Shown: one piece after another, positions 45,908-55,810 of the stretch
Layout: the number at the start of each line of letters is the position of its first letter
Numbering within the stretch: position 1 is the stretch's first letter
DNA from: Anaerobacillus isosaccharinicus
GTDB lineage: Bacteria; Bacillota; Bacilli; Bacillales; Anaerobacillaceae
DNA length: 64,000 nt
Direction of reading: 5' to 3'
Assembly (NCBI RefSeq): GCF_001866075.3
Contig: NZ_CP063356.1
Span: forward strand, 2,904,164 to 2,968,163
Notes under the pieces: generated by a model
Databases searched by the model: none
The model's input: only the letters and a program-made list of their open reading frames with translations
Told to the model about the DNA's origin: nothing
Position numbers and translations under genes: made by a program

Positions 45908-46786
45908 ATGGAAATAACAAAGCAAAGTCAAATGATCCGAAATATTCCTACTCGTTTATTAAAAAATAAAATTTTTACGTTATTATTCTTACTAGCTACT
46001 CTTACAGGATTACTAGTTTTAGCGATCCTTTTATTTCGAATTTTTTCTCAAGGAATTGGTTATATCAATTGGGATTTTCTAACAAGCTTTGCTTCAAGAC
46101 GACCTAGTGATGCAGGAATTAAGGCCGCGATTTATGGAACGATTTGGATGATGGGAGTAACGGCACCAATTGCCTTCACTTTAGGTGTTGGAACTGCTCT
46201 TTATCTAGAAGAATATGCAAGCAAAAATATTTTCACAAAAATTATCCAAATGAACATCTCAAATTTAGCTGGTGTTCCTTCAATAGTATTCGGTTTATTA
46301 GGTCTTACATTGTTTGTACGTGGGTTAGGGTTAGATCGTAGTGTATTAGCGGGTGGTTTGACCATGGCGCTGTTGATCTTACCAATTATCGTTGTAGCTT
46401 CACAAGAAGCAATACGTGCAGTTCCAAAAGAATTGAAAGAAGCGTCGTTTGGAATGGGTGCAACAAAATGGCAAACTATTCGCCGGGTAGTTTTACCAGT
46501 TGCGATACCAGGGATTTTAACTGGTAATATCCTTGCTCTTTCAAGAGCGATTGGTGAGACAGCCCCACTTATTATGATTGGTGCTTTAACTTACATTGCC
46601 TTTGTCCCTGAAAATCTTATGAGTCAGTTTACAGTTATGCCAATTCAAATATTTAACTGGACTGGAAGACCGCAAGAAGAATTTCAATACGTTGCTGCTG
46701 CTGGAATTATTGTTCTATTAGGAATGTTATTAATTATGAATTCTGTAGCGGTGTTGATTAGAAACAAATTTCAAAAACGTTATTAA
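45908..46786 (+). CDS. pstA: Phosphate ABC transporter permease PstA
   Basis: 292 residues, six membrane segments. MNISNLAGVPSIVFGLLGL and the EAA-type loop ELKEASFGMGATKWQTI identify PstA. It begins three bases after the pstC stop. GGGAGGAATATTAAAAG gives the ribosome site, which overlaps the end of pstC. Confidence 0.97.
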   Translation: MEITKQSQMIRNIPTRLLKNKIFTLLFLLATLTGLLVLAILLFRIFSQGIGYINWDFLTSFASRRPSDAGIKAAIYGTIWMMGVTAPIAFTLGVGTALYLEEYASKNIFTKIIQMNISNLAGVPSIVFGLLGLTLFVRGLGLDRSVLAGGLTMALLILPIIVVASQEAIRAVPKELKEASFGMGATKWQTIRRVVLPVAIPGILTGNILALSRAIGETAPLIMIGALTYIAFVPENLMSQFTVMPIQIFNWTGRPQEEFQYVAAAGIIVLLGMLLIMNSVAVLIRNKFQKRY

Positions 46787-46810
46787 TATTAATTTTTAGG
46801 GGGATGTTAT

Positions 46811-47632
46811 ATGACTGTCGCAGTTCATCCAAAAATAAACCAAAAAAATATAGAAGAAATAATTGTGAAATTAGATAAGAAGAAAGTTTATGAAGTAAAT
46901 CAATTAAATTTATGGTATGGAAAAGATCAAGCATTAAAAAATATTGACTTAGATTTTTTCAAAAATGATGTTACAGCGATTATTGGACCTTCAGGTTGTG
47001 GGAAATCGACGTTTATTAAAACATTGAACCGGATGGTTGAAATGGTTCAAGGAGTAAAAACATCTGGTAGTATCATTTATCAAGGTAGAGATATTTTTGA
47101 TACGAAATTTCATGTTGAAGAGTTAAGAACAAAAGTAGGAATGGTGTTTCAAAAACCAAATCCATTTCCAAAATCAATCTATGAAAATATCGTCTATGGT
47201 CCAAGAATTCATGGAATTAAGAATAATAAAATTCTTGACCAAGTTGTTGAAAAAAGTTTGCGTGGTGCTGCTCTTTGGGATGAGGTCAAAGACAGATTAC
47301 ACGAAAATGCATACAGTCTTTCCGGTGGACAACAACAAAGATTATGTATTGCTCGATGTTTAGCAGTAGAACCAGAATTAATATTAATGGACGAACCAAC
47401 AAGTGCTCTTGATCCTAAATCTACACTTAAAGTAGAAGAGTTGATGGAAGAGTTAAAACAACAATATTCGATTATTATTGTTACACATAACATGCAACAA
47501 GCTGCAAGGATTTCCGATAAGACAGCATTTTTCCTTAATGGGGAAGTCATTGAATATGATAATACAGACCGGATATTCTCGAATCCAAAAGATAAGCGTA
47601 CAGAAGATTATATTACTGGAAGATTTGGATAA
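46811..47632 (+). CDS. pstB: Phosphate ABC transporter ATP-binding protein PstB
   Basis: 273 residues: Walker [40 protein letters not shown] typical of PstB, signature [16 protein letters not shown], Walker [14 protein letters not shown] and H-loop [15 protein letters not shown]. The first 30 residues are an extra Lys-rich stretch before the conserved [11 protein letters not shown]. It couples ATP hydrolysis to phosphate uptake. Confidence 0.98.
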   Translation: MTVAVHPKINQKNIEEIIVKLDKKKVYEVNQLNLWYGKDQALKNIDLDFFKNDVTAIIGPSGCGKSTFIKTLNRMVEMVQGVKTSGSIIYQGRDIFDTKFHVEELRTKVGMVFQKPNPFPKSIYENIVYGPRIHGIKNNKILDQVVEKSLRGAALWDEVKDRLHENAYSLSGGQQQRLCIARCLAVEPELILMDEPTSALDPKSTLKVEELMEELKQQYSIIIVTHNMQQAARISDKTAFFLNGEVIEYDNTDRIFSNPKDKRTEDYITGRFG

Positions 47633-47645
47633 GGGGAGAACGATC

Positions 47646-48302
47646 ATGCAAACGAGAGAATTATTTCATTCAGGTTTAACTGCTTTAAAAGAGGATATCC
47701 TTTCATTAGGTACCCAAGTGAATGAAGCTTTTAATGCTTCAATGAGTGCTTTTATTAACAATGATGTAAAGCAATTTAACGAGATTAAGGAAAATGATAT
47801 AAAAGTAAATCAACAAGAAATTGCAATAAATGAAAAAGCAACCTTGTTAATTGCCAGACAACAGCCAGTAGCTTCTGACTTGAGAAAGATTATTGTAGCT
47901 TTCAAAGTTTCAAGTGACCTTGAACGTGTAGGTGATTTAGCTGTTGATATTACCAAGGCAGCTAAAAGAATTCCTCTAACAGAAACAAAAATTGATACAA
48001 CATTGTTAATCGAAATGGCAAACAAAGCAAGCGAAATGCTTTCAAAAGCGTTAGTGGCCTATGAGAACGGCAATGTTCTGGAAGCACAGCAAATTGCAAC
48101 TCTTGATGATGAAGTAGACGAAATGTATGCCCAGTTCGTTAAAAAGATTTTTAACATCGTCGTATCAGAACAGCTAGCAATCGAACAAGTGACGCAGCTT
48201 GCGTTTATCTCCCGCTACATTGAAAGAATTGCTGATTACGCAACAAATATTGCAGAATTAATTATTTATGAGGTGAACGGCCAATATTTTGATTTGAATT
48301 GA
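47646..48302 (+). CDS. phoU: Phosphate-specific transport regulator PhoU
   Basis: From ATG 47646, preceded by AAGGGGAG, the protein has 218 residues; the longer in-frame reading would overlap pstB heavily. Two PhoU three-helix repeats are seen, each with the metal-binding type motif (DLERVGDLAVDITKAAKR and YIERIADYATNIAELI). It moderates Pst activity and, in many bacteria, PhoR signalling. Confidence 0.96.
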   Translation: MQTRELFHSGLTALKEDILSLGTQVNEAFNASMSAFINNDVKQFNEIKENDIKVNQQEIAINEKATLLIARQQPVASDLRKIIVAFKVSSDLERVGDLAVDITKAAKRIPLTETKIDTTLLIEMANKASEMLSKALVAYENGNVLEAQQIATLDDEVDEMYAQFVKKIFNIVVSEQLAIEQVTQLAFISRYIERIADYATNIAELIIYEVNGQYFDLN

Positions 48303-48344
48303 TTTATTGCTCTGGGCACCACGTAATGACATCTTAGAATAGGT

Positions 48345-48376
48345 TTGACGATGCATGCCATTGTGTCGTCTTTTTT
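48345..48376 (+). terminator. Probable terminator of pstSCAB-phoU
   Basis: GACGA / TCGTC with a 14-base loop followed by six T. The stem is short. Confidence 0.6.
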
Positions 48377-48519
48377 GTATTTTTTATACACTTCTATATT
48401 GAGAATTTACAACTCATAATGGTAAAATAAATAAGAACGTATATTCTTAATTAGTGTGAGTATAATATGTTGGAAATTATTAGTATAATGGTACATATTC
48501 CATGATAAGGAGTGAAGAA

Positions 48520-51465
48520 ATGCTAGTTGTAAAATCATCTCCAATTACCGAAGTAGCAAACATTGATCGGCTTACAGAAAGCTTCAATAAGCAAAAAGAA
48601 CTAGGGAAACCAATTTATTACATACTTCCTTCAAATAAATATCTTCAAGAAGCAAGAAAACAAAAAAAAGGAATGGCGTTTAAAACATTTGATGATTTAG
48701 CCGACTTAGTTTTAAAAAAGGCTAACATTGACTTTTTTCCAGTGTCTGAGAGTGAAAGGACGTTGTTTTTTCAAGAATTAATCGCAAGAGATAAAAAGCG
48801 CTTCTTACAAAAACCCGAAGAGCTTCGTCATAAAGCGAAAGCCTATGCCGAGACGTATGGTCAATTAAAACGAATTGGGTTAACCATCAGTGATTTACCT
48901 TCACAATTTAAGGAAATGGAAGCTGTCTTTCAAGAATATGAAACTGAGTGGGTTCAAAAACAACGCCTTCTCGATCCGGAAAATCGAATCCATAAAGCTG
49001 TTTCCCTAATGCGACTTGAAAGTTTAAACCTAGGTGGTATCGTCATTGATGGTTATTTAGATTTTAGTACGCTTCAGTATATGGTTATTAACTATTTCGT
49101 TTCTTTAGGTCTTGATATAACCGTTTATTTACCTGCGATAGAAGAAGCTGAGATTTTAGAAGAAACGAAAACTCAACTTCAAAATTTAGGCTTTGAAATT
49201 GAAAACTCAAAAGCCCTTATGATAGGGAATGCACCTTCTGTTGCAGTGAGCTCGGCAACAACGTTGGAAGAAGAAATTCACGGTGTTCTCCAAGAAATTT
49301 CAGATAATCTTGCAGAGACGCCACTTTCAGAAGTCGCAATTCTCTTAGCTGATGAAAAGAATTACCTTGAAAGGGTAGTGAAAGTAGCGAAAGAGAAGCA
49401 AATTCCTTTAAAGCGCCCGTTAAAGAAACAGATGAAGGATTCGTTACTGTTTCAATTTATCCATCATTCCTTGCTTAAGCATAATGGAAGATTTTCAAGT
49501 CGATGGGATTTTCTCGATCTTACTGATACATTATTAAGACTTCAGTTTCTACCAAGCTTCGATTATATGACAAAAAAGAAAGCCTACGTGGAAACTGGTT
49601 TTTTAGATGAACAGTTGAAAGAAGAAATCAACTTCTATGTGGAATTCCGAAAAGCTCTTCCAAAAAAAGCAGGTTTATATTTTTATTTATCTACTGTCAA
49701 GGATTTACTTGAAAAAAGCCATTTGCTCACAACTTGGAGAGAACAGCTAATTTCCGAAACTTGTACAATAAAGCTTCAACAAATCCGCTTTGAATGGAAA
49801 GCGTTTGATTATTTATTTGATCATATTTCTAAAAAAATGGAGATGTTAGCAAATCAAGGGCTTAAAGAGCTAGAGGTTCATTATCATATTTTTGTTGAGT
49901 GGTTAAATGAAGGACTACAAAGCGGCTCGATATTTGTAGACAGAGCTCCTATACAAGGCGTTCAGCTTTATTCATTCCGCGATATCGCTTTATTTAAAGG
50001 AACGCATATTTACGTGTTAGGAATGAATGAAGGAACATTTCCAAAGGGCCATAAGCTAAGTGGTTATTTACAAGAAAGTGATTTGAAAAAACTTCCAATT
50101 CCTTTTGCAGCCCCAACCGGGAAATTATTTCGAAAAAAAGATGATGCATTTTTTCAGCAGTTATTTAGTTTAGCTTCCAAGCTATCATTTTCATATGTAG
50201 TTGGCGTCGATCCTCATAACCCCTTTTTACCATCTGGTTACTTAGAACATTGGAAAAGCCAAATTCAAGAAAGAAAATATAGCACGGCAAATCGTTTTGC
50301 TTTTAGAGAAAGTTATTCAAAAGAAGACTATGAAGCAAAGATCGCCTACCATATAGGACTTGGAAAACAAGTACCAAATCCACCACTACAACTAGAAAGA
50401 TTTGTGGAAAAGCTCGCATATTTAGAGGTAGGAAAAGAAGAGGTCTCCCCTCCATGGAAAGAGAAACTCAGGCGAGACAAATTGTCAGTGACAATGCTCG
50501 AAAGTTATGCAATGTGCCCATTTAAATATGCGCTTGAACGAATTTTAAAGATTAAAGAACCTTTAGAAAAACGTGTGATAATAGATTTTCGAGATGTTGG
50601 TTCAATGCTCCACACGATCATTGAGAAGTTTTATAAGCAGCTAAACTTAGTGGGCAAGCCGTTCTCCACCTTTACGGATGATATGAAAGAGCTGGCTGAT
50701 GCTGCTTTAATGGAAATTTTCGAGGAGGAATGGGCAGTTGTGGAGGCTGGACATCTAGATTTTTCTAAGCTACAACTTTCCATTGAAAAAGAAGAATGGC
50801 AAAAGAAGATAAAGAGATGGTGGCTTGCAGAGAAACAGCATTTTTGGGAAAATAAGCAACTCCAATCAATGCATCTCTTTAGGTTAGAAGAAGCAATTGA
50901 GCTTGATTTAAAAATAGATGAAGAGACAACAATTACGTTGTCGGGAAAAATTGATCGAATTGATATCGATGAAAACGGCTTTGTGATTTATGACTATAAG
51001 TCGGGAGCAGCATCACTGAATTTCGAAAAAGAGGTTCGCCCTGGACTTAAGCTTCAACTTCCACTTTATTTAGTGGCGATGGAAAATAGATTAGAGAATG
51101 GCCACTACACCATCGATCTAACGAATACATTTCCTCAACTACCAGCAAAGCTAACGGCACATGGAGCATCGTATATCTCATTAAAAGAGCCGCTAAAACG
51201 AGCAGGAAACAGCGTTTGGCGTGAGGAGCATTTTGAGAAAAGTAATCCTTTTTCAGTTACTCGCTTTGCGACGAAAGAAGAAACATTAGAAGGTGAAGTT
51301 TTCCTCGCAAAATATGAGTTGAAACAACGCTTGAGGGAGCTTTGGGAAGGTAGCACGCAAAACTTTTCCGTTAAACCATTAAAGTGTATTACTAGTTGTT
51401 TGTATAAACCTGTTTGTCGTGTCACTCAAGATCAAATTGAAGAAGGAGAGGAGGAATGGAAATGA
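48520..51465 (+). CDS. Divergent AddB-like nuclease/helicase subunit
   Basis: ATG 48520 follows AAGGAGTG. The 981 residues are shorter than canonical AddB (about 1160), and the N-terminus has no Walker A loop where AddB usually has one. The C-terminal third holds an AddB-like PD-(D/E)XK nuclease (SGKIDRIDIDENGFVIYDYKSG). Cys in MCPFKYALERIL and CITSCLYKPVCR match the layout of the AddB iron-sulphur cluster ligands (first Cys before the nuclease, three after). The stop overlaps the next start (ATGA). It probably works with the AddA-like protein in double-strand break end processing. Confidence 0.78.
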   Translation: MLVVKSSPITEVANIDRLTESFNKQKELGKPIYYILPSNKYLQEARKQKKGMAFKTFDDLADLVLKKANIDFFPVSESERTLFFQELIARDKKRFLQKPEELRHKAKAYAETYGQLKRIGLTISDLPSQFKEMEAVFQEYETEWVQKQRLLDPENRIHKAVSLMRLESLNLGGIVIDGYLDFSTLQYMVINYFVSLGLDITVYLPAIEEAEILEETKTQLQNLGFEIENSKALMIGNAPSVAVSSATTLEEEIHGVLQEISDNLAETPLSEVAILLADEKNYLERVVKVAKEKQIPLKRPLKKQMKDSLLFQFIHHSLLKHNGRFSSRWDFLDLTDTLLRLQFLPSFDYMTKKKAYVETGFLDEQLKEEINFYVEFRKALPKKAGLYFYLSTVKDLLEKSHLLTTWREQLISETCTIKLQQIRFEWKAFDYLFDHISKKMEMLANQGLKELEVHYHIFVEWLNEGLQSGSIFVDRAPIQGVQLYSFRDIALFKGTHIYVLGMNEGTFPKGHKLSGYLQESDLKKLPIPFAAPTGKLFRKKDDAFFQQLFSLASKLSFSYVVGVDPHNPFLPSGYLEHWKSQIQERKYSTANRFAFRESYSKEDYEAKIAYHIGLGKQVPNPPLQLERFVEKLAYLEVGKEEVSPPWKEKLRRDKLSVTMLESYAMCPFKYALERILKIKEPLEKRVIIDFRDVGSMLHTIIEKFYKQLNLVGKPFSTFTDDMKELADAALMEIFEEEWAVVEAGHLDFSKLQLSIEKEEWQKKIKRWWLAEKQHFWENKQLQSMHLFRLEEAIELDLKIDEETTITLSGKIDRIDIDENGFVIYDYKSGAASLNFEKEVRPGLKLQLPLYLVAMENRLENGHYTIDLTNTFPQLPAKLTAHGASYISLKEPLKRAGNSVWREEHFEKSNPFSVTRFATKEETLEGEVFLAKYELKQRLRELWEGSTQNFSVKPLKCITSCLYKPVCRVTQDQIEEGEEEWK

Positions 51466-54400
51466 AGTTTAATCCAGAGCAAGAAAAAGCAATTTTAAGC
51501 GAAATGCCACTCGTTGTGATTTCAGCTGGTGCAGGCTCAGGAAAGACTCGAGTACTAACGGAACGCTATGTTCATCTTTGTGAACAGAAGCTTCAGGAAA
51601 AGCTAGGTAATCCATCTTCTCCTATTGGCGCCTCTGTAGAAGAGATTGTGGCGATTACTTTCACGGAAAAAGCTGCCAGGGAGATGAAGGACAGGATCCG
51701 TGGGCGTATTGAAGAGCAGCGTTCATCCGTGAAAAATGTTTACCCCCTTCACGAGCAAGAATTAGCACGTCAATTTTGGCAGGAGCAAAAAGAAGCGTTA
51801 GATGGCGCGTTAATTACAACCTTTCATAGTTTTTGTCACAAGTTGCTTCATGAGTATGCTTTTGAAGCAGAAGTAACACCGAATTTTACTGTTCTTGATG
51901 ATGTCGGTGCAAAGTTAATCCAAATCGAGATTTTTGAAGAAATGTATGAATCGCCTGAGTATCATCTGAATTGGCGACCTTTATACAACTTTTATACTCG
52001 GAACCAGTTAAAAGAGGCGATAAAAGCCGTTTATAGTCAGTTAAAGGAAATTGTTACCTCAGTATCATCGATTGAGGCATTCTTCGATAGTGAGGAAATT
52101 ATAGACCTACAATTAGCAACAATTAAGGAAGCGCGTAAAGTTGCATTGCAGCATTTCTATCAAAATGCGAAACTATTTGTGATGGAACTTGATGAAAATG
52201 AAAAGGTTCAGAAAAAAATAATCGAGCATTTTTCAACGGTTGGTGAGTCTTCCTTTGAAAACTCAGAAACCATATTTGAAGACTTAAAAGAGGCAATGCC
52301 GAAAAAAGTGAGTAAGACGTGGGAAGAAAGTAGCCCGCCACTGTTTGACTTGTACGAATATTACTTTAAACCATTAAAAAAAGCGATGACGAACCTCGAG
52401 GGTCCATCAGAAGAGGACATTGAAGAAGTTAAAGAAATTATTAAGCTTTTTGCTCATATGCTAGCTGTCTTTCACGAAAAATATGATGCAAGAAAGCGAG
52501 AGCGGGCAGCGCTTGATTTCTCTGACTTGCAACAAAAGGCGATCACTTTATTAGAACATGAAGCTATTCAACTAGCTTGTCGGAAAAAGTTTAAGCATAT
52601 GATGATCGATGAGTTTCAAGATACAAATCAGCTCCAAATGAATATGCTCAAATTTATTCAACCAGCCTACCGATTTGTCGTCGGCGATGGAAAGCAGTCA
52701 ATCTACCGATTTAGAGGTGCTGATGTTAGCTTAATGAAAGAGCTTGTCGAGCTTTCAAAGCAAGATCCAAATAGTGACTTTATCAATATGAGTACAAATT
52801 ACCGGACGTGCGATAGCATTATTCAATTTGTAAATCATGCCTTTCACGAAATTATGGGCGGTGAAGAAGAACGTTCCTATCTCTCGTATAAAATAAATTA
52901 TACAAACATTGATAGCCATCGTGACGGTGATCAAGAGCGTAAATGTCGCGTCGAACTAATAAAAATACCAGTGGATGACGCCAGCGAAGAAACAGAAGTC
53001 ACCGAGGAAACGCAAGAAGGACAGCTGTCTGAATATGAAGTCATTACAAATCGAATGCTTGGATTAATTGAAGAAAAACAAGACATTGTTGCTGAGAAAG
53101 ATACATGGCGGGCACCACAGTGGCGTGATTTTGCTATTCTTATTCAGGCAAGGACAAAATTGACGAAGTTAGAAAAAGCATTAAAAGACAAAGGTGTACC
53201 TTATGTTGTTTACGGAGGAATTGGTTTTTATGAAAAACAAGAGGTAAGAGATATGCTTACTCTTCTCCAATGGCTCAATCGACCATGGGAGCCACTCTAC
53301 ATTTTATCATTACTTAGAAGTCCATTATTCGGTGTTTCAGTGGAAGGCTTTTTAACGATTGATGAATGCCTAGAGGAGGAAATCAGTTTAGCGTCTTACA
53401 TTTACGAAGGACTGTTTTTAAACGATGAAAGGATGGATGAGAACCTAAAGGCGGCTTTAAGAAAATTAAAACAGTTTTATGAGCAGTGGGTTCCTTATAC
53501 TCCTCAAATGTCTTTGAAAGACTACTTAGATGAGTTCTTTGAAATTTCAGGTTTAAAGGCGATGCTCCTATTACAAAGAAATAACATTCAACTTATTAAG
53601 AATGTGGAAAAGTTTATGGATGTACTAACTCAATTTCAAACGTCTTCTTTAGACGAGCTACTGAAACAAGTAAAACAACTCGCGGCTTTGTCTGAAAAAG
53701 AAGGTGAAGCAGAAGTAGAGCTTGCTGAAGGGAATATGGTTCATATTATGACTGTGCACGCTTCAAAAGGATTGGAATTTCCAATTGTCTTTTTGCCAGA
53801 CTTAGCAAAAGGTTCAAAAGGCGATTCAGGGAGTATCCGTTTTGACAAAGATGTCCGTCTTGCAGTGCATTACAAAAAAGAAGTAGATCTAATCAAGAAG
53901 CCAGATGATAAATTTTCACCATCGTTTAATTCAATTAAAGCTCGCTCAAAGGATCAAGCTGTAGAGGAAGCTAAGCGACTTTTTTACGTTGCAGTAACGC
54001 GGGCAAAAGATTATTTGGTCTTATCGACCGTTGATAAAGCTTCAAGCGATTCCTGGTATTCTATGCTCTTAGAGGCTATAGAAGAAAACGGCCAGATTGA
54101 AGGACTCATTAACGAGACAATAGAAGTTCCGATTTATGACAAATGGGAGGACACAGGTGCAATTTATCAACCTCCTACAATCATTGAGAGAAACCTAATC
54201 AAACCAAGCTTTTCGGTATCAGAGGTCATGACATTCATGAACGATCCTTTGAAATATTATGACAAATATGTTGTTAAAATCGAAGATCATTGGTTGGATG
54301 ATACATCAGATATAGTTCAAATGAGTGATATTAGGGAGTCTTTATCGGGTGCTACACTTGGAACTGCCGTTCATCGCGCGTGTGAACTTCTTGATTATGG

Positions 54401-54905
54401 ATATGATCTTGATGATGCAAAAGAAGAAGCATTAGCGAATATTGAAGATGAAATAGAAAAGCAACGTTATGAACAGGCGATGGAAAGTCTCATTATGAAC
54501 TACCGTGAGCTAGAGAAATTAAATTTAGGTAAAACAGTAGAAAATGAATGGCCATTTATTGTTGAAATTGAAGGCGCACTGATTATTGGTGAGATTGATA
54601 AGATAGTTGAAAAAGACGGTCGATATCATCTGATTGATTTAAAAACAAATCGTAGCCAAAATTATGAACAACTAACGGCTTATTATGCTCCTCAGTTATT
54701 TTTATATAAGATGGCATTTGAGCAAGAATATAAGCAGAAGGTCGACCAGCTATCGCTATTTTTTTTGAGAGGTGGAAAAGAAGGATTTATCTCAGTAACA
54801 AGTGAACCAGTTTCTGAAAGCAAACTGAGTGAAGTTATCAAAAGCATGGTAAACTTAAAGAAATCAAGTGTTTTTAAAAATGATTATGAAGATTTTAAAA
54901 AATAA
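51462..54905 (+). CDS. AddA-like UvrD-family helicase-nuclease
   Basis: ATG 51462 lies seven bases after GAGGAGG and overlaps the upstream stop by four bases. The 1147 residues have the superfamily 1A helicase motifs: Walker A SAGAGSGKTRVLTERYV, Ia VAITFTEKAAREM, II MMIDEFQDTNQLQ, III GDGKQSIYRFRGADV, V MTVHASKGLEFPIVFLPD, VI LFYVAVTRAKDYL. A C-terminal PD-(D/E)XK nuclease follows (GEIDKIVEKDGRYHLIDLKT). This is AddA architecture, but the loop SAGAGSGKTRVLTER differs from the AAAGSGKTAVLVER type of usual Bacillus AddA. It may be a second or replacing AddAB system. Confidence 0.85.
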   Translation: MKFNPEQEKAILSEMPLVVISAGAGSGKTRVLTERYVHLCEQKLQEKLGNPSSPIGASVEEIVAITFTEKAAREMKDRIRGRIEEQRSSVKNVYPLHEQELARQFWQEQKEALDGALITTFHSFCHKLLHEYAFEAEVTPNFTVLDDVGAKLIQIEIFEEMYESPEYHLNWRPLYNFYTRNQLKEAIKAVYSQLKEIVTSVSSIEAFFDSEEIIDLQLATIKEARKVALQHFYQNAKLFVMELDENEKVQKKIIEHFSTVGESSFENSETIFEDLKEAMPKKVSKTWEESSPPLFDLYEYYFKPLKKAMTNLEGPSEEDIEEVKEIIKLFAHMLAVFHEKYDARKRERAALDFSDLQQKAITLLEHEAIQLACRKKFKHMMIDEFQDTNQLQMNMLKFIQPAYRFVVGDGKQSIYRFRGADVSLMKELVELSKQDPNSDFINMSTNYRTCDSIIQFVNHAFHEIMGGEEERSYLSYKINYTNIDSHRDGDQERKCRVELIKIPVDDASEETEVTEETQEGQLSEYEVITNRMLGLIEEKQDIVAEKDTWRAPQWRDFAILIQARTKLTKLEKALKDKGVPYVVYGGIGFYEKQEVRDMLTLLQWLNRPWEPLYILSLLRSPLFGVSVEGFLTIDECLEEEISLASYIYEGLFLNDERMDENLKAALRKLKQFYEQWVPYTPQMSLKDYLDEFFEISGLKAMLLLQRNNIQLIKNVEKFMDVLTQFQTSSLDELLKQVKQLAALSEKEGEAEVELAEGNMVHIMTVHASKGLEFPIVFLPDLAKGSKGDSGSIRFDKDVRLAVHYKKEVDLIKKPDDKFSPSFNSIKARSKDQAVEEAKRLFYVAVTRAKDYLVLSTVDKASSDSWYSMLLEAIEENGQIEGLINETIEVPIYDKWEDTGAIYQPPTIIERNLIKPSFSVSEVMTFMNDPLKYYDKYVVKIEDHWLDDTSDIVQMSDIRESLSGATLGTAVHRACELLDYGYDLDDAKEEALANIEDEIEKQRYEQAMESLIMNYRELEKLNLGKTVENEWPFIVEIEGALIIGEIDKIVEKDGRYHLIDLKTNRSQNYEQLTAYYAPQLFLYKMAFEQEYKQKVDQLSLFFLRGGKEGFISVTSEPVSESKLSEVIKSMVNLKKSSVFKNDYEDFKK

Positions 54906-54977
54906 TGTTTACAAATACATAGTTATTGGATATAATTTCCTATGTAAGATAAATTTACTTGAAAGGAGCTGAGCGAA

Positions 54978-55049
54978 ATGATCATGTCAAAAAGCAATGG
55001 CAAAACTTCTAAACAATTTAATATCTTTCGTTCGGTATCTGAAGCTTAG
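54978..55049 (+). CDS. 23-residue microprotein ORF
   Basis: GAAAGGAGCTGAGCGAA precedes ATG 54978, which opens a 23-codon frame (MIMSKSNGKTSKQFNIFRSV..). A strong terminator follows 40 bases later. The ribosome site and terminator argue that it is translated. The function is unknown; it is the first of a group of tiny ORFs up to 55,801. Confidence 0.5.
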   Translation: MIMSKSNGKTSKQFNIFRSVSEA

Positions 55050-55090
55050 TAAATAATCTCTAACTATGTTTGTTTATGATTATAAATTCT

Positions 55091-55124
55091 AGCCACAGGA
55101 CCGCATGAATCCTGTGGCTTTTTT
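55091..55124 (+). terminator. Terminator after the 23-codon ORF
   Basis: AGCCACAGGA / TCCTGTGGCT followed by six T. A second, weaker copy (CCACA / TGTGG plus T run) lies at 55162-55190. Confidence 0.92.
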
Positions 55125-55161
55125 ATGAAGAAAAGTAGATACAATTTATATAGTATCTAAT

Positions 55162-55190
55162 GCCACAGGAGGATTCTCTTGTGGTTTTTT
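55162..55190 (+). terminator. Second terminator-like hairpin
   Basis: GCCACAGGAGGATTCTCTTGTGG type stem-loop followed by six T. Its stem resembles the terminator at 55091, so it may be a duplicate or act on another transcript. Confidence 0.65.
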
Positions 55191-55311
55191 CTTTTAGCTT
55201 TCAGCCTGGAGACTGAAACAAATCCCATCTTACGGCTGTTATCAAAATGTTTTTTTTCATTAAACTATAGTTAGAAAGAACAAAGGATTACCAGTCAAAA
55301 AAATTCTTTTA

Positions 55312-55340
55312 GAATATTTACGACTGATCAATCATATATT
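55312..55340 (+). promoter_or_regulatory. Candidate SigE promoter of the YrzI-like cluster
   Basis: GAATATT (55312-55318) fits the SigE -35 consensus KMATATT at all positions. CATATATT (55333-55340) matches six of eight positions of CATACAMT, with a 14-bp spacer. It is 27 bp upstream of the first YrzI-like start. Confidence 0.65.
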
Positions 55341-55366
55341 TATATTTTTGTGGGGAGGTGAACTAT

Positions 55367-55522
55367 ATGTTGTTGAATTTATTTTTTATCACAGTCAAAA
55401 TTTCAAAGCGACAATTTACAAATGAAGAAATTAAGAAAGCATATCATATGGAAAAGATTGAGTCCCATTTACAATCAGTAAAAGCAAAGCAATTCGATCA
55501 TCAACAAATTAAATTTTTATAA
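55367..55522 (+). CDS. YrzI-like small sporulation protein 1
   Basis: 51 residues from an ATG 5 bases after GGGGAGGTGAAC. The N-terminus MLLNLFFITVKISKRQFTNE follows the YrzI pattern (hydrophobic LNLFFLT, then an ISKR-type basic turn, then an amphipathic helix). YrzI-family proteins are very short sporulation-linked proteins of unknown function. The candidate SigE promoter upstream suits that. Confidence 0.72.
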   Translation: MLLNLFFITVKISKRQFTNEEIKKAYHMEKIESHLQSVKAKQFDHQQIKFL

Positions 55523-55559
55523 TATGTTTCTAAAAAATAGTCTAAAGGAGGTTTTTTTA

Positions 55560-55622
55560 ATGTCAATGATCATTTGCTTTCCAGTTTTAGCTTGGTACAA
55601 AAAGGTGAAAGGCTTGACCTAA
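55560..55622 (+). CDS. 20-residue microprotein between two YrzI-like genes
   Basis: AAAGGAGG nine bases before ATG 55560 gives a 20-codon frame (MSMIICFPVLAWYKKVKGLT). It is hydrophobic at first, then basic. The ideal ribosome site and the position between two YrzI genes suggest real translation. No family is known to me. Confidence 0.5.
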   Translation: MSMIICFPVLAWYKKVKGLT

Positions 55623-55651
55623 TTATGCTTTAATTGAAGGGAGGTCTTGGT

Positions 55652-55801
55652 ATGGTCTTTAATATATTCTTTTTAACCATAACCATTTCAAAGCGACTAT
55701 TTTCGAAAGCTGACATTGAACGTGCGTATAAAGCACAAATCAGTGAAGAGCTTGTTGAGAAAAACAAACAGCGCTGTATAGCAACACAGCGAGTTATATA
55801 A
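55652..55801 (+). CDS. YrzI-like small sporulation protein 2
   Basis: 49 residues from an ATG after GAAGGGAGGTCTTGGT. The start MVFNIFFLTITISKRLFSKA is close to protein 1 (NxFFxTxxISKRxF) and to the YrzI family. The C-terminal part is basic and divergent (EKNKQRCIATQRVI). Tandem copies suggest duplication. A terminator follows at 55811. Confidence 0.75.
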   Translation: MVFNIFFLTITISKRLFSKADIERAYKAQISEELVEKNKQRCIATQRVI

Positions 55802-55810
55802 AATAATCCA

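Noticed and set aside
47478-47645. N-terminal extension of PhoU overlapping pstB
   Set aside because: The ATG at 47646 has a strong ribosome site and gives the family's usual length; the extension is pstB in another frame.
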